A DNA stretch of 64,000 nucleotides from Alitta virens. Its lineage: Eukaryota; Annelida; Polychaeta; Phyllodocida; Nereididae. The notes beneath the pieces were generated by a model. It saw nothing but the letters and a program-made list of their open reading frames with translations. It was not told the origin of the DNA and made no database searches. The translations under genes were made by a program, and so were the position numbers. Of the stretch, positions 1 to 12,644 are shown piece after piece (the stretch's first letter is position 1; every line of letters begins with the position of its first letter). The stretch covers positions 31,008,136-31,072,135 of the forward strand of contig OW028580.1 in the NCBI GenBank assembly GCA_932294295.1. Reading direction: 5' to 3'.

Positions 1-492
1 CTCTTCCTTTATAGCCTTTTTCACTGCTTTGCATGGCTTGCATGAGCTGTTCTCAACTGACTGTGACTGGCCCTTATCCCCAAGTTGCAGACACACATAT
101 CAAAATGGTATGTGGGGTGAGATCACAGATATCATCAGCATCATATTTCTAAACCCTGCATCTGTAGAAAGTAGCCTGTTCTGCCTTTGACTAAATAGGA
201 TGAGTCTGGATGACCCTCTACAGGGAATGTCCTGCAGCCATAAAACAGATCACCTAACACCCGGGATACAGATTCATCCATGATGATGACTGTCAGTAAC
301 TAACTGCAGCTCTCTCTCTCTCTCTGCAGCAGGACTAATTAAAATGATCCTGAAAGTACTGCTGGACATACTGCCTGTCTTGGTTAACAATGATTCTAGT
401 TTGGGCTTTCAAAACACTCTCTCCCTTTCATGAAAAATACCAATCAACCTCATGCTGGTTCACATCAAATTACAGCATTCACAGGGACTTAC

Positions 493-838
493 CATTTGCA
501 AGTGCTTCAATTGTTTCATTATCTGTGGTGGGCAGGAACTGCACTGACAGCGTGTGACCACCAAGAATTGATGAATCCCTGTTGATGATGCGGGAGGCAT
601 CAGTTAGCCCCTGGATTTCCGAGGTCTTGGTCCTATCCACAATTGCCACTGCATGTATAGCGAAAAGCGTAATAATAAAGCGTTACTATATGATCATACA
701 TAGGTAAACATACATAGGTAAACATACATTTGTCAAATTATGATATACTTACAGATTTTTATATTCTCGGCTGAGCTCAAATTTGCCAATGTCAGCAGCA
801 TTAACAAATACGATGACAAGGCCTTCATCGTGTCTCCC
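493..838 (-). CDS. Partial gene, two internal exons, possibly RRM-like
   Basis: Two consecutive minus-strand exons can be read. The upstream one is about 838-753, with acceptor TTGCAG and donor GTAAGT; it encodes RHDEGLVIVFVNAADIGKF and a further stretch of about nine residues. The downstream one is about 632-493, ends at a good GTAAGT donor and includes ILGGHTLSVQFLPTTDNET. Joined at 753/632 the frame stays open. The acceptor at 634-633 is weak, and the stronger-looking one nearer 649 would give a stop. The pattern of a hydrophobic VIVFVN strand and a later LGGHTLSVQF strand resembles an RRM-type fold such as those at the N terminus of PARP14-like proteins, but that is only an impression. 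The gene continues past the left edge, and no start exon could be joined in phase. Confidence 0.35.
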
Positions 839-1342
839 CTGCAAGAGAGCAGTTGGCAGGACACAAATTATTATATTAACCAATACTACCTTCTTGTCTC
901 ATGATATTTTTTACCATTACATGCTCATTTGTGCACCGCAATTTAACTTTAAGGTACATAAATAACATCAATGAGTTTTTCATGCCATCAAAATTCACTA
1001 TGTAAACAAACCAAGTGATGTCACAATACTGAACGAAGACCAATGTGTTGGTCTGGATGTTCTCTCAATGTATGATTTTTTTGTTGTTGTAATTAATGCC
1101 TGATATATAGAATCATTAGCTTACACAAATTTAGCATGTTTAGTGTACCTTGATTGAAAGAGGTGATTTTTCAGCTATTTCATGAAGCTTCAGAAAATTG
1201 TAATTTTGACAGACAGTGCAGCTTTAAGTGATTTTGTCTGTTTTCTTTCCTGACACATAGGCCTAGCGTAAATTTTGTTTACATGCAGCATCCCACAGAT
1301 TGCTCATTAAATATAGAGTAAAAACAACTCACCTTTGCTCAT

Positions 1343-3771
1343 ACCTGTGTACAAACTGGCTTATCTGGTTGTGATATGCAATGGTGTACTGGTGTGTAGT
1401 GGACGACAGCAATTATCAGATGTCAAGCCACTCATCATAAACTTCCATTGAATTGGTTAATGTACAATCAATTAGCAATTCCTTGTAATATGAATATGTC
1501 AATTGATTCTGCATGCGACATTCAGGTGGGACGTCAGTAAGCATCTACCTGTAGAGCCGAAGCTGTGCTGCGTTCTGCTGTGTTTTCATGTGCAAAGATC
1601 GAATATGAGCTTCCATTAGAGAACAGTGCTGTTTCACCTGTCGTTATTGATCTGCAGGTGGGCTTCTGTTTAACGCCAGCCCTAAGCTGAGGACCAAATG
1701 ACACTGAGTGCAGTCTGGATGCACTTGAAACCGCAGTCCAATTTTTAATAATGGAATTAAAATGTCCCCAGGGAACTAATGCTTAATGGCTCCTCGTTGT
1801 CATAATTTTAAAGTCTTTATTTGATCGGAGAAGTACTAAACAGTAATTTCACGGGTTGCCTCTTCACCACAACCACAGCAAGTCTTGCATTTTACAACCA
1901 ATTTGAATTAAAATAGACATCAATTAATATGTGATTAAATGTGAAGTTGGCTCCCTCATAGCTCCCTCATAGCTCCCTGAAAATGTGAAGTTGGCTCCCT
2001 GAACTAGCTCCCTCATAGAAGCTGGCTCCCTCTAAGCCCCTCGCAGCTCCTTGGGCCAAGGGGCCATCTGCATGGGTTACCTGATCCCAGTTACTTGATC
2101 CCGATCATGGTCAGCTAGAAAAGGGGGTCTATTGATATAAGGTCAGCTATTTTTTGATAGAGTGACTGCAAGTTACCTGCACAGCTTTGCTTGACATGTA
2201 ATAATTCAATGGAATTTAATTATCAGCAAGATGGTCTGTTTCAGAGACCTGGCCAACTTCATCAGGTCATGAGGTACAGCATATATGTGGGCAATGAGGC
2301 CAGCCATCATTTACTAAAATGACAAGCAGTGGAAAATGTATCAGCAGGGTGCTCTTTCCAGGGAGCTAACTTCACCAGGTGGGGGAGGGGGGGGGGGGGG
2401 GGGTGTATGCGAAGTTGGCTCCCTGGCTTCAGCTCCCTGGGCCATGGGGCTAGTAACACTTGGGCAAAGTTGCATGGGTAATTGCATAAACATCAACAAC
2501 TTTTTGTGGTTGTGCCTTTTGATAATCTCATAAACAGGTCTCAGCTATGTTTTTCGGAATTGGGGGAGGGGGGGAACTCCAACATGCTTGAAACGTTGTC
2601 ATAATATATATGTCTAAAATAGTATAGTTGTGCCTTTTGGGGTTTTATGGCCATAAACAATATGGAATTGTAGTAATGGAGGATAAATTAATATTTTTCC
2701 AAACCTTCATATCTCAACTACTGTTTTACCTACATGCATGAAATTTGGCAAAAAAAATAAAAATCTAAATTATAGTACTTTCATTTCAAAACCTCATTCT
2801 GACATTTCACTTTTTTCATAACAATGGAAAATATTAAAACATTGCTCAAAATTGTGTTTGCTACATGCCCTAAACCCTGATATAATTTTTGGAAAATGAA
2901 AGTGTCTATATGTATGTTTAACATTTTATAAATTCTTCGCATATAAGACAAATATATAATGATGGGGAAAATGTGAAAAATTCATATATTTTCCCAAACC
3001 ACTATATCTTAACCACTTTCATACCTACATGCATGAAATATAGCTTTTAAAATGTCTTAATCACAGTACTTTGACTTTCAAAACTTTTTGGAATAAACCA
3101 TGTTGTTATCAAAGACTAGCAATATGGGATACAGGCAATACATAACTGGTCATGGTTATGGTAGCATTGTTCAGCCATGTATGACTGTATACAATTGTGA
3201 TGGACCAGGTGTTGCTGAGCTGGGGAATCCTCTGTCACCTGTCATATTTAACTGCACGAATCATGGAGTTCGTGATCACACTTTACACTAACCCTATTAG
3301 TTAATTATATGACACATAGATATTAATTTGAATAAATATGTAGATAACCATGAAAAATGTGCTGCCTTTGAAATTAAATTTAAATTTAATTTGTATTTAA
3401 TAAAAAAAAATCATTATTAATTTCTTCACTTTTGTATAATATTTACAGATAGAATACATTTTGTCTCATTTGTGTATTGTTTTAGCTCTTCTTTTTTTTT
3501 TAACTGCATAATCTTTTATTAACAGTATTTTGGCAAATATGGGTACAACTTATAATCAATTCTTTAAAAGTACCACATATTATCCACATATTAACCACAG
3601 ATTACCTAGATGGCAGTAGCTGTACAGGGTGCGGCCTAAAAACTTGCACCAACATCTCCTCTTTTGGGATAGCTCTAGGTTACTCAAATGCTTATGAAAG
3701 TCTTTTAAAGTTTTGCCACATTTAGTTAGGGGTATAAGCAATTGGTCATTGTGATATTTTTGATATTATAA
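1343..3771. other. Non-genic stretch with low-complexity repeats
   Basis: No gene is seen here. Between 1930 and 2060 a GCTCCCT(CATA) motif recurs many times. A diverged relative of the same sequence, with the context GAAGTTGGCTCCCTGG, lies at 2408-2480 after a long uninterrupted G run (about 2385-2403). From 2610 to 3080 there are AT-rich diverged copies of a unit containing CTACATGCATGAAAT. A related copy of the 2610-2740 part is found again at about 14475-14600. Confidence 0.6.
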
Positions 3772-5393
3772 TGGCCAATCTCACTATTGCTAGTCATTTC
3801 AAAAATTTTAGAAAAAATTGTTAATATAAGAATAGTAAATTTTTTGCAAAAATATAAAGGTATGGTCGCAGTACAACTGACACAATGTTAGATTTCACAG
3901 GTAATGTTTTGGAAAATATCAATAGAGGTTGTTACACTATTAGTCTGTTTCTTGACATGTCAAAGGCATTTGACAGTATTAGCCATGCTACCTTGTTTAG
4001 AAAACTAGAATTCTATGGGATTAGAGGCAATGTGTTAGCCTGGTTTAAAAGTTATTTGTTGAACAGACAGATTAAAGTAAAATACAGAAATGTCCTCTCT
4101 GAAACATATGAAATGACCTATGGTACCCCACAAGGTTAAGTGCTTGGGCCGCTCATGTACATTATTTTAGCAAATGATTTAGTTAAAATCTTAAGGTGTT
4201 GTAACTGTGTCACTTTTGCTGATGACACTACGATGTTTGCATCGGGGAGTAATCTGAGGTTTTTATACCAGAAAGTTAATTCAGATTTATATAGATTAAC
4301 TGAATGGTTTGACAGTTACCCTCTAACCCTTAATATAGACATATCAAAATACATATATTTAGACCAAGAAGAAAGAAGGAACTTAATTTTAAGGGTAGTA
4401 TTAGGGTTGGGGGAAAGGAAATTTCAAGGGTGGAGAATATTAAATTTTTAGGAATAATAGTTGATGAATTTCTAGACTGGAATCAGCAATTGAAGCATAT
4501 TCTGATTAAAATGATAGCTGGTAATTATAGCCTCAATATGATAAAAAATTCATTAACCACTGAAATTAAGATTATGCTATATTTTTCTAATGTTCAAAGC
4601 CATATTAACTATGCCCTTAGTGTGTGGGGACCCATGTTAAAAGTAAGTGATCTGAAAAAGATTAAGATACAACAAAACAAATATATTAGGTTAATTTTCA
4701 AGGTGGGAAGAAGGGCGAGACTATCTGAATTATATAAGAAAGCACATTTATTAATGGTTGAATTAGAGTTGTTGAAAATTTCTTATAGATATGTTAATTC
4801 AATTCTACCAGTGTGTATCAGTAACCTATTTGATATTGGCAATCACGATTATTTTACAAGAAACAGAAATTATTTAAGGGCACCTCAACATACCATAGAA
4901 CAGTACAGTAAAAGTTATCTTGGTAAAGCTCCCCATCTATGGTTACATCTGAGTGAGTCATTGAAAGAGAGAAATAGTTTAAAAGCATTTATAAAAGCAT
5001 TCACTAAACACAAAATAAAGTCTTATTAAATTATATCATGTCTGACAGCAAACTGTATACATAAAATGCATTACTCATTATAAATGTCTTGTAAATCAGG
5101 CTGATGTTTATAATCTGAATTGATTAATATCACTAACTTATACCTTACTACTCATTATTTTTGTATATCTAATTATTTATGTAACGTTTCATGCTAGTAT
5201 TGTCATCAGTATTTATATTTATTTCATTTATTTATTTAAATGTTTTGTAAGAGGGGACAACTTAGAATAGTTGTAAACTCTGTTGTCTCCTGTTGTGATA
5301 TATGATGTTTCCTGTTGCAGTGTTTTGATTTCTATGTATGTGTATTGTGTGAAAACTTATATCATGACAAAATAAAAAATCCAAATCCTAATG
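3772..5393 (+). mobile_element. 5'-truncated, degenerate non-LTR retrotransposon (RT domain)
   Basis: Reverse-transcriptase coding sequence starts abruptly near 3772 with PISLLLVISKILEKIV, the usual beginning of the palm/fingers region in CR1/Jockey-type elements. It continues through the block A aspartate in FLDMSKAFDSISHATL (about 3950-3990), GTPQG, and FADDTTMFASG (about 4213-4245, the catalytic ADD box). It ends with a C-terminal region containing NIKFLGIIVDEFLDW. The serine expected after the PQG motif is a TAA stop at 4137-4139, and there is a frameshift around 4350-4430 between the ADD box and the FLGI block. The 3' side runs into a non-coding tail ending in an AATAAA-like run near 5390. 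It is dead and 5'-truncated, as is usual for L1-style retrotransposition. Confidence 0.85.
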
Positions 5394-6212
5394 TCAGACA
5401 ATATCAGTATCTGAATCATTGAGAGGGTTTATGCTGCAGGGCTTGTTCTGAGTGACATACATCACAGAAGTCAAATTTCTGTCTGCTTGCATGATGTCTC
5501 TAGTTGCAGAAACAAATTAGAGATTTCCTAGTTACTACACCTATGAAGTCACAGAATAAATTATATTTGCAAGGAATCCTCCTTCAATGTTTTTATATGC
5601 ACATATATATAACATGGTATTAGATGATAAGAAGGTTGGTTCCAGTTTTGATTCAGCAAGGTCATAAAATTAAAATGGAGAAATATAATGGCATTCCAGA
5701 GGGACATTTTGAATCTACAACTAATCTGAAAATAATCACATGATTTTCAGGAGGATTAGACAGAAAAGACAGAAAATTGACCGAAATCCAAAATGGCACT
5801 TTCCGCCCCAAAGGTGTAAATGCTCTACCTTCTTTATTAAAAATGAATCTATTTCCCCTATTTTTGGCGGCAATGGTCAAGAAAGGTGTCTGTAACACAT
5901 CTGTGTGATCAGTGACTTAATCTAATGCTTGTATTGCAAAAGCCGAGGTGAAAATCACCCGAAGGTGTGATAAGTGTGCATGTGCTATATTTAGATCCAT
6001 ATTATATTACTTTCATGTACGCATGATTGCAGCTGCATGCCATCACTGTCAATTGAGGCAATAACAAAAGAGGTAGCAGTAGCTGCTGGTGCAAGTTTTT
6101 ATGCCGCACCCTGTACTGTCAAAAGATTTTCAAAGTAGTCAAAGGGAGTGATTCAGATGGAGTCTAAAGTTGAGAAACGAAAAAGTAGTAGTGACTGATT
6201 CTTTTTGTACTT

Positions 6213-6487
6213 CAGGCCTGTAGCCAGCCGCTAGCGTTGGGTGGGTCTTTTCCGTAAAATTGTGGACTTTCAATACATTTAAAAAAAGCATTCCCTTAAG
6301 CCAGCCACTAGCGTTAACCAGCCGCTAGCGTTAGCCAGCCGCATGCGTTAGCCATGCGATGGGTGGGTCTTTTCCGTAAAATTGTGGACTTTCAATACAT
6401 TTAAAAAAAGCATTCCCTGAAGTGGACCTATGTGTGGACCCCCCTCGACCACCCAACCCCTCCCCCCCCCCCTTGGCTACGGGCCTG
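6213..6487. mobile_element. Short inverted-repeat transposon (MITE), hAT-like ends
   Basis: The left end reads CAGGCCTGTAGCCAG and the right end, read inward, CAGGCCCGTAGCCAA. Both are directly flanked by TACTT (6208-6212 and 6488-6492), a probable target-site duplication. The sequence between holds no gene. It contains a 58-bp segment present twice without mismatch (about 6239-6296 and 6361-6418), separated by four copies of a 13-bp AGCCAGCCGCTAG-type motif. A matching right end, GGCTACGGCCCTGA, recurs at about 12380-12393. The CAGG...GTAGCC ends resemble those of non-autonomous hAT elements. A 5-bp duplication is shorter than the 8 bp usual for hAT, so the superfamily is uncertain. Confidence 0.7.
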
Positions 6488-7700
6488 TACTTAAAGGTTA
6501 TTATACTGTATCTAAAGGTACTTCAATAATTAGTATCTATACTATAGTGCACTGCATAATTATATTGCAATCCATTACTTATTCCCTCCCCCGCCCCTAT
6601 TACTAAGTGAATGAATTCAGAGGTCTATAGGGAAACAAAAATTATACTTCAGCCAAAATTCGTATAATTTACTGCAGCAGCCTGTGTTTCATATATAGAT
6701 AGACCACATTTGGGGGAGTTAATGGTCAAAAATATTTTTGTCTAGATCACTGTAGAAAAGGAAGTCCTTTTAGATCACCTTTTACATTATTATCTACATA
6801 CTAGAAAGCCCACTATGATATATTTGCATCCGTCATGGCCTGCATTAAAATTTATTGGATTTAACATTTTTGTGCTATTAATTTCAAATGTTCATCAAGA
6901 TCAATAGGCAAATGTTGCCACTGCTCCTGCATTTTGTCTCCGTTTAGTCAAGAGTTCAAAAAGGTCACTTGCTCTGTGAGGTCATGTGACCTGACATTCA
7001 GCCTCGTTCTGAGTTTCATTCAAGGGCTCTGGCAACAATGATGTGAATGGTTGCTAAGGAGTTTAATATTGCAAGCATATGGTTGTTAGGGGTGGTCATG
7101 TGACCCACAGGCACGGTTGCTTATTGCCCGAAATAATCGACTCTGATTTTGTCCGCTTGGTGTATTTGCAGGAATGACAAAGCTAGACACTTGGTATTTC
7201 ACTATTACACACGTTTATTCAATAAACAAATTGAGCACACATTCACACAAACTCTAAAATAGTTCCAAATTCATTCAATAGGTGAGCAGCATGCATGTCA
7301 GAATTATCCAAATTTAAAAATCTGCATTCATGATCTTTTTGAAAGCTATCGACAAATTTTTTCTTGTGAAAATTATCACAACTCAAACCATATTCATTCA
7401 GATTTGTTCCTTGTAAGGAGTAGATCATAGAACGTTGCACGTTCTACGCCTGAGACATCCTCGACAACCAGTATATGGCAGCCTCCATGGGGAAAGACCC
7501 AAGTCCTGTAGGACCCACATTTGGTAAAGTCCAATTATTACCAGGAGGTTGGATATTCAATATCTGGCTATTAAGACCAGAGGACAAGGCTTGTCTGCTC
7601 TTAATTTGATAAATTCTCATCAAGCTGCTAGACTTACATTCTTCAGCTCAGCAAGCTTCGCTTTAACAAAAATATATATTATCTTTTTTTTTTCCTTTTT

Positions 7701-7706
7701 TTTATT
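7701..7706 (-). promoter_or_regulatory. Probable FAM136A polyadenylation signal
   Basis: TTTATT on the plus strand is AATAAA on the minus strand, 79 bp past the FAM136A stop codon. This would give a short 3' UTR. A second AATAAA-type hexamer lies near 7210-7225. Confidence 0.45.
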
Positions 7707-7784
7707 AACAAGTACTGTTCATAAATATCTACTATTGGCTAATTAGCCATCTTATTCAACCTATCCAAACAAACTACAACTTAG

Positions 7785-10700
7785 TTATTTTGTTTTCAAT
7801 ACTTCTTTCATCCTCTGCATAAGGGCTGGAATTAATGCCACATGAGTGTCCGCACATTTAACAACACATGATTCCAATTCTCCTTTGTGTTTTGCCACTT
7901 CATCTGGAGAAGCATTCGCGGAAATTCTGTCCCTGACTTTGTCCTGACAATCCATTGCACATCTCTGAAGGCGATTCTGAAACAGATGATATAAATATAA
8001 ACTCTTCGGGAAATGGGTCAGTGATAAGTAAGCTTATAAGTTGTCCAGATTATCTGGCAGATACAATCTTGGGTAATTCAACCTCACTTACTGGCAACTC
8101 ACTAACAGAGAAGTAGGCTATACATACAGTTTCATTAAAAACGGCCTGTCAAATTGAACCTAGCCAAAGCTGTCATTGCTGGCTACTCAAAACCGGATCT
8201 AAAAGTACATATTTATGATATATTTCATTAATTTCTTACATTTGCCAATGTTTACACTTTTCTGGTGATAAATGTAAGCTAATTATTAGCTATAGAAGTG
8301 GACAGAAGCAGCTGCAATTAGCATGTTCAGATCACAATCAGGTATAGGTCGCTACAGCCATCTAGAGTCAACCGTTTTTTATGAAACTAACTGTATACTG
8401 GGCTTTGACTACAGGGTTGTACACCATAGGACAGGAGGTTTTATTATATTGGCGTTTTTTAAATTAACCTTTCAAATTATTAATGACAATTAGTTTCTTG
8501 AGCTACTCCACAATCTCATCTCTAGGCAAATGAATCATGCAGACAATAAAAATTTATATTAGAAGATTGAAAAAGAAGTGCATAGATTTTATAAAGGTAT
8601 GTAAAAAAATTAAAATAAAATGCAGATAAAAATATGGATAAAATGTAATACAACTGCTAAAGAACGTATATTCAAATAGAAAAGTAAAACATAAGCTGCG
8701 CAGCAGCATGCCCTTGGCAAATTTGAGAAAATTACACAATGAATTTTGTCCTTGAGTGTACACCATTTCTGGAGTAAACAAACCTCTCCTGCTTCAAGGT
8801 GGTTATAACCTCATGCAACAGAATTTTACCCTTTTTGAGTTGAAGGCCTGACTTCATTGGCTAGGCCCAGTGGTCAGGCCATGTCTAGGCGGGATTGGCT
8901 CATTTAAATATAACGTTTGGGTCTTTGCTGATTGGACAGTTTGGGGGCTAATCTTGACCCTTTTCCTAGAGGCTGTGCTGGAGTAAGAAAAGTAAGAAAA
9001 GTGGGCATCTAAAGGCATTTTGTGTTAACACACTGGTTAAAAGCAGGCAACAGGTTGATTCTTATGTTTTTGGACCTGCTGAATTCAAATCTTGCTGTTG
9101 CCAAGCTAAATTTTTAGTTCTTCACCCCCTTATTTGCATATCAAAATGGCTGCCCATATAATACTTTTTGGTCAATTTTTTTCAGGTTTCAACCTCTAGA
9201 TTTTGTGTAGTTCATTAAAATATCATGATTAATTGAATACATTACTAGAACCCTTTGTGACGACTTTTCTTGATTATTATATGAAATATTTATTCATAAT
9301 ATGCAAATTAGGGACGCCATTAATAGAAATTTATATACTAATTTTTTTCATATCTCCTAAACTAAACCTCAGGCGTTTGCCAGCAAATTTAATAATTTTA
9401 ATTGTATTAATAATAATAAAAAAGTTGCGCACTCCACAAGACCAGGGAACACTCCGCTGCCAGGAGAAGGCGTCTGATTGGGTAAAAACATCCCGGGCCT
9501 GATCGGTGACAGCGTCAGCCACTGACAGGTGCGGACTTCAGAGAACACACTCAATTACTTTTTCATGCAAACTGAGGTCACCCTGGACAGCAGAACGTTT
9601 GTTGGTTTTTAGTAATCGCTGGCTGACGCTGTGGTTGAACATTTGTAAAACAGTAACAAAAAAATTCTCACCTGAAAGTTTTGTAGCTCTCCTTGAAATA
9701 AGTTTTGTGCTTGATTTAACGGTGTTGAACAGTGCTCAATGCAGTTCTGTACATCATCAAGACTGTATTTGTCATTTTCACAGCATTTGGCACTGCACTC
9801 GTACATGCTTCGCTGAAAAATAGTTTTACAAAATGAATATTCAGACACTGCTAAAATTATTGCAATTGTGCAAGTTAATAAAATTATGTTTTCTGCACAT
9901 GCAGAAGAAAAGACTTATGAGCCTTTTTAAGTGAACTGTGGAGCTTAGTATTGAATAAGCCTTTTCTTAAGTCTATTAGGATCACTCAGGAAAGGTACCC
10001 CAGGTAAATCACGCCAAGTTGGGGTATTATCATAATGTATTCATGTGGCCCACGTGGTCAGAGCTGTCAAACTAACTAAACACAGTTAGATGGGCTGGTC
10101 CTCTGTTCACATTGTATGATATTCATATGATAATCACTTCTAATAGCTTCAATTAATGTATACATACACACCATTTATAGAGTAAACAAACCCAGTGGTT
10201 AAGGCCTGACCTCATTGGCCAGACCTAGTGGTCAGGCCATGTCAGCTCATTTAAATATAACATTTAGGTCGCTGCTGATTGGCCAGTTAGGAGCCTTATC
10301 TCGACTTATTTGCTGGAACCTGTGCTGGAGTGATTAGGATAGGATAGGATAAAATTGGATTTATGGGCTAGTCTGTGCTATCTATCTAACTATCTGTAGC
10401 ACAATAACTGACCCTATATATGATTAGGCTTCACCTATTACCAGGTGAAGACTTTTGTTTTTGATAGAGTTATAAATTATAATGTCGGAAAAATATCTTC
10501 GAAAAATTACCAAAAATGCATGGTTGGAGTCTTGGATGACCTTATCACATTGACCTACTTTCAGTGACCTTGACCTATTTATCAACTTCCACACTGCTTT
10601 GTTACGCACTTCTTGTGAAGATGATACTCCATCTAGGCTAAGGGCTAAGCTAATTAGGCTAGGGGGTAGGGGGGGGGGGGCAGTTTGTTCAAAGCCAAGG

Positions 10701-12644
10701 TCAAGCCTCTGATGTTCTCATGTTACTTTGTTATTAAATTGTACACAAATATCTATATTATCAAAATTCTAAGGGGGGCAGTTGTAGTGGTCAGGCCATG
10801 TCACGGCGGGAGTCAGCTCATTTAAATATAACATTTAGGTCGTTGCTGATTGGCCAGTTTGGAACCGTATCTCGACTTATTTGCTGGAGCCTGTGCTGGA
10901 GTGATTTGGATAGGATAGGATAAAATTGGATTTATGGGCTAGTCTGTGCTATCTATCTATCTATCTATCTATCTGTAGCACAATAACTGACCCTATATAT
11001 AATAAGGCTTCACCTATTACTAGGTGAAGACTCTTGTTTATGATAGAATTATAATGTCGGAAAAATATCTTCGAAAAATTACCAGAAATTCATGGTTGGA
11101 GTCTTGGATGACCTTATCACATTGACCTACTTTCAGTGACCTTGACCTATTTATCAACTTCCACACAGCTTTTTGGCCGTTATTTGGGACAAAGTATAAA
11201 CTAAGATTATGCTAAAAAATTTAGAATCCACGCACTTCATAACTTTATTTGGTAAATTTTAGCTGATTACTTCTGATTTCTCCCATTTTTCCATATCCCC
11301 TAGCCAGATCACTGAGCGTATTAATTTTATTGTGCACGCGGATGTAGAAATGGCAAAAAAGTAAACCTCTTGCTTTTCTCTTCCATACATATAAATTTCG
11401 AATATTAAATAGTCTAACCTGAATAATTTCTGTTTGGTGAGTATGAAATGGGCGTCTGTTTAATGTGGAAAAACGAGGAACAGGGAAATTGAAAAATTGT
11501 AGATTAAAAAAACACTGTAGCTCATCCCCCATTTAACAATGGAGTCTATGTCCTGGGTCTGTGTCCAAGTTATGTGGTTAACCCTGAATTACTTTGAAAA
11601 CACTTATATGAGATTTCTGCGGGGGGGGGGTCATCGTAGGCCTAGCTAATACAAAATACGTAGGCCACACATATATTTCTATACTAAGTCTTTTGGTCTT
11701 TTTTTTGGGGGGGGAGGGGAGGGGGGGTTGATGTCAAAATGATGTGGTCAGTCACATGCCATTTTGGGGAAAAGATGTGAACTTATCAAGCCTGCATTGT
11801 ACAATAGTGGTCATTCCCTTCCATGTGTTTTAGCTAGCTTTACCTTTAGGTGTTCCAGATCCATTTTTTTCTGTATAGTTCACGACTGAATATTGAGTAT
11901 ATACAATTTTGTGCAAGATATACATTTGGTCTCCCTCAATATTATGCTATGGCTAGCTGAGCCTCTGGTGCTGCCCTGCTAGTATTAGTTCTCTTATTTA
12001 TTGTTTGTTATTCAAATTTTGATGCATTCCGTTCCCGGTTTTATCATTTCATTCCGCGTTTCATCATTCCATTCCGCGTTTTATCATTCGATCCATTCCG
12101 TTCCGCGTTTTACAGACGCCCGTATGAACACATTTTCTTAAGTTAAAACTACTGCTTTGTTGCGCTTCTTGTGAAGATGATACTCCATCTAGGCTCAGGG
12201 CTAAGCTAATTAGGCTAGGGCCCAGAAGGGGGTAGGGCCCAGGGGGGGGGGGGGGGCGGGGGAGGGCAGTTTGGTCAAAGCCACAAAGCCAAGGTCAAGC
12301 CTCTGATGTTCTCATTTGTGCACAAATATCTATATTAAAATTCTAATAGGGCAGTTGCCCCCCCCCCCCCCCCCCCCACAGGCTACGGCCCTGATGCAAT
12401 GGTTGTTTCCATCCTTATTAAGCATTAAGGGGCATCCCCAATGTCAATGACAATATATGCATTGATCATTTGATGGCCTGCCCCGAGGCCTGTGCACTGT
12501 GGATTGTCCATAAGATGGTGACCACATAATTTGACGACATATATACGTCAGACCTATTACCTGCATCTTCCTGATTTGCTGACGGTCAAGATCATTGACC
12601 ATTTTGGTGATTGCATCTTGCACACGTGTTTGGGCACCCTCCAT
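7785..12644 (-). CDS. FAM136A: FAM136A, CX3C-motif mitochondrial protein, complete
   Basis: Three exons on the minus strand, 12644-12561, 9812-9672 and 7976-7785, join in frame with consensus splice sites (donors GTAATA and GTGAGA). They encode 138 residues, the same length as human FAM136A. Exon 1 gives MEGAQTRVQDAITKMVNDLD and the conserved RKMQ. Exon 2 gives two CX3C pairs (CSAKC, CIEHC), and exon 3 two more (CAMDC, CVVKC). The family (DUF842) localises to mitochondria and has twin CX3C-like motifs typical of intermembrane-space proteins; its exact role is not established. The start is fixed by homology. An in-frame ATG 39 bp upstream (12683) would only add a non-conserved leader. The introns (1.7 and 2.7 kb) carry repeats. 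It is divergent from the TRMU-like gene across 173 bp. Confidence 0.93.
8845..11180. repeat. Interspersed repeat family, three copies in FAM136A introns
   Basis: A segment beginning GTGGTCAGGCCATGTC and containing CAGCTCATTTAAATATAAC, a CTGATTGG box and TGTGCTGGAGT is present at about 8865-8990, 10225-10335 and 10790-10905. The last two copies extend 3' through GGATAGGATAGGATAAAAT, a TCTA-type tetranucleotide run (10375-10395, 10950-10972) and a hairpin whose arms are CTTCACCT and AGGTGAAG, on to about 10610 and 11170. They are therefore roughly 560 bp apart as a tandem duplication. A further partial copy of the 10600-10770 part lies at 12150-12360, G/C-homopolymer tract included. No internal tRNA-like promoter was recognised, so I do not call it a SINE. 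Confidence 0.7.
12005..12115. repeat. Short tandem repeat, about 22-bp unit
   Basis: The unit resembles CATTCCGCGTTTTATCATT and is repeated about four to five times with small changes. It lies in FAM136A intron 1. Confidence 0.65.

Noticed and set aside
1333..1342. Mini first exon (ATGAGCAAAG before GTGAGT) for the left-edge minus-strand gene
   Set aside because: It ends in phase 1 whereas the next exon at 838 must begin in phase 0, so joining them gives an early stop.
3100..3291. Short frame of 63 codons
   Set aside because: It lies in repeat-derived sequence with no neighbouring exons or conserved pattern.
7243..7440. 65-codon minus-strand frame downstream of FAM136A
   Set aside because: Beyond the FAM136A polyadenylation signal, too short and without recognisable motifs.
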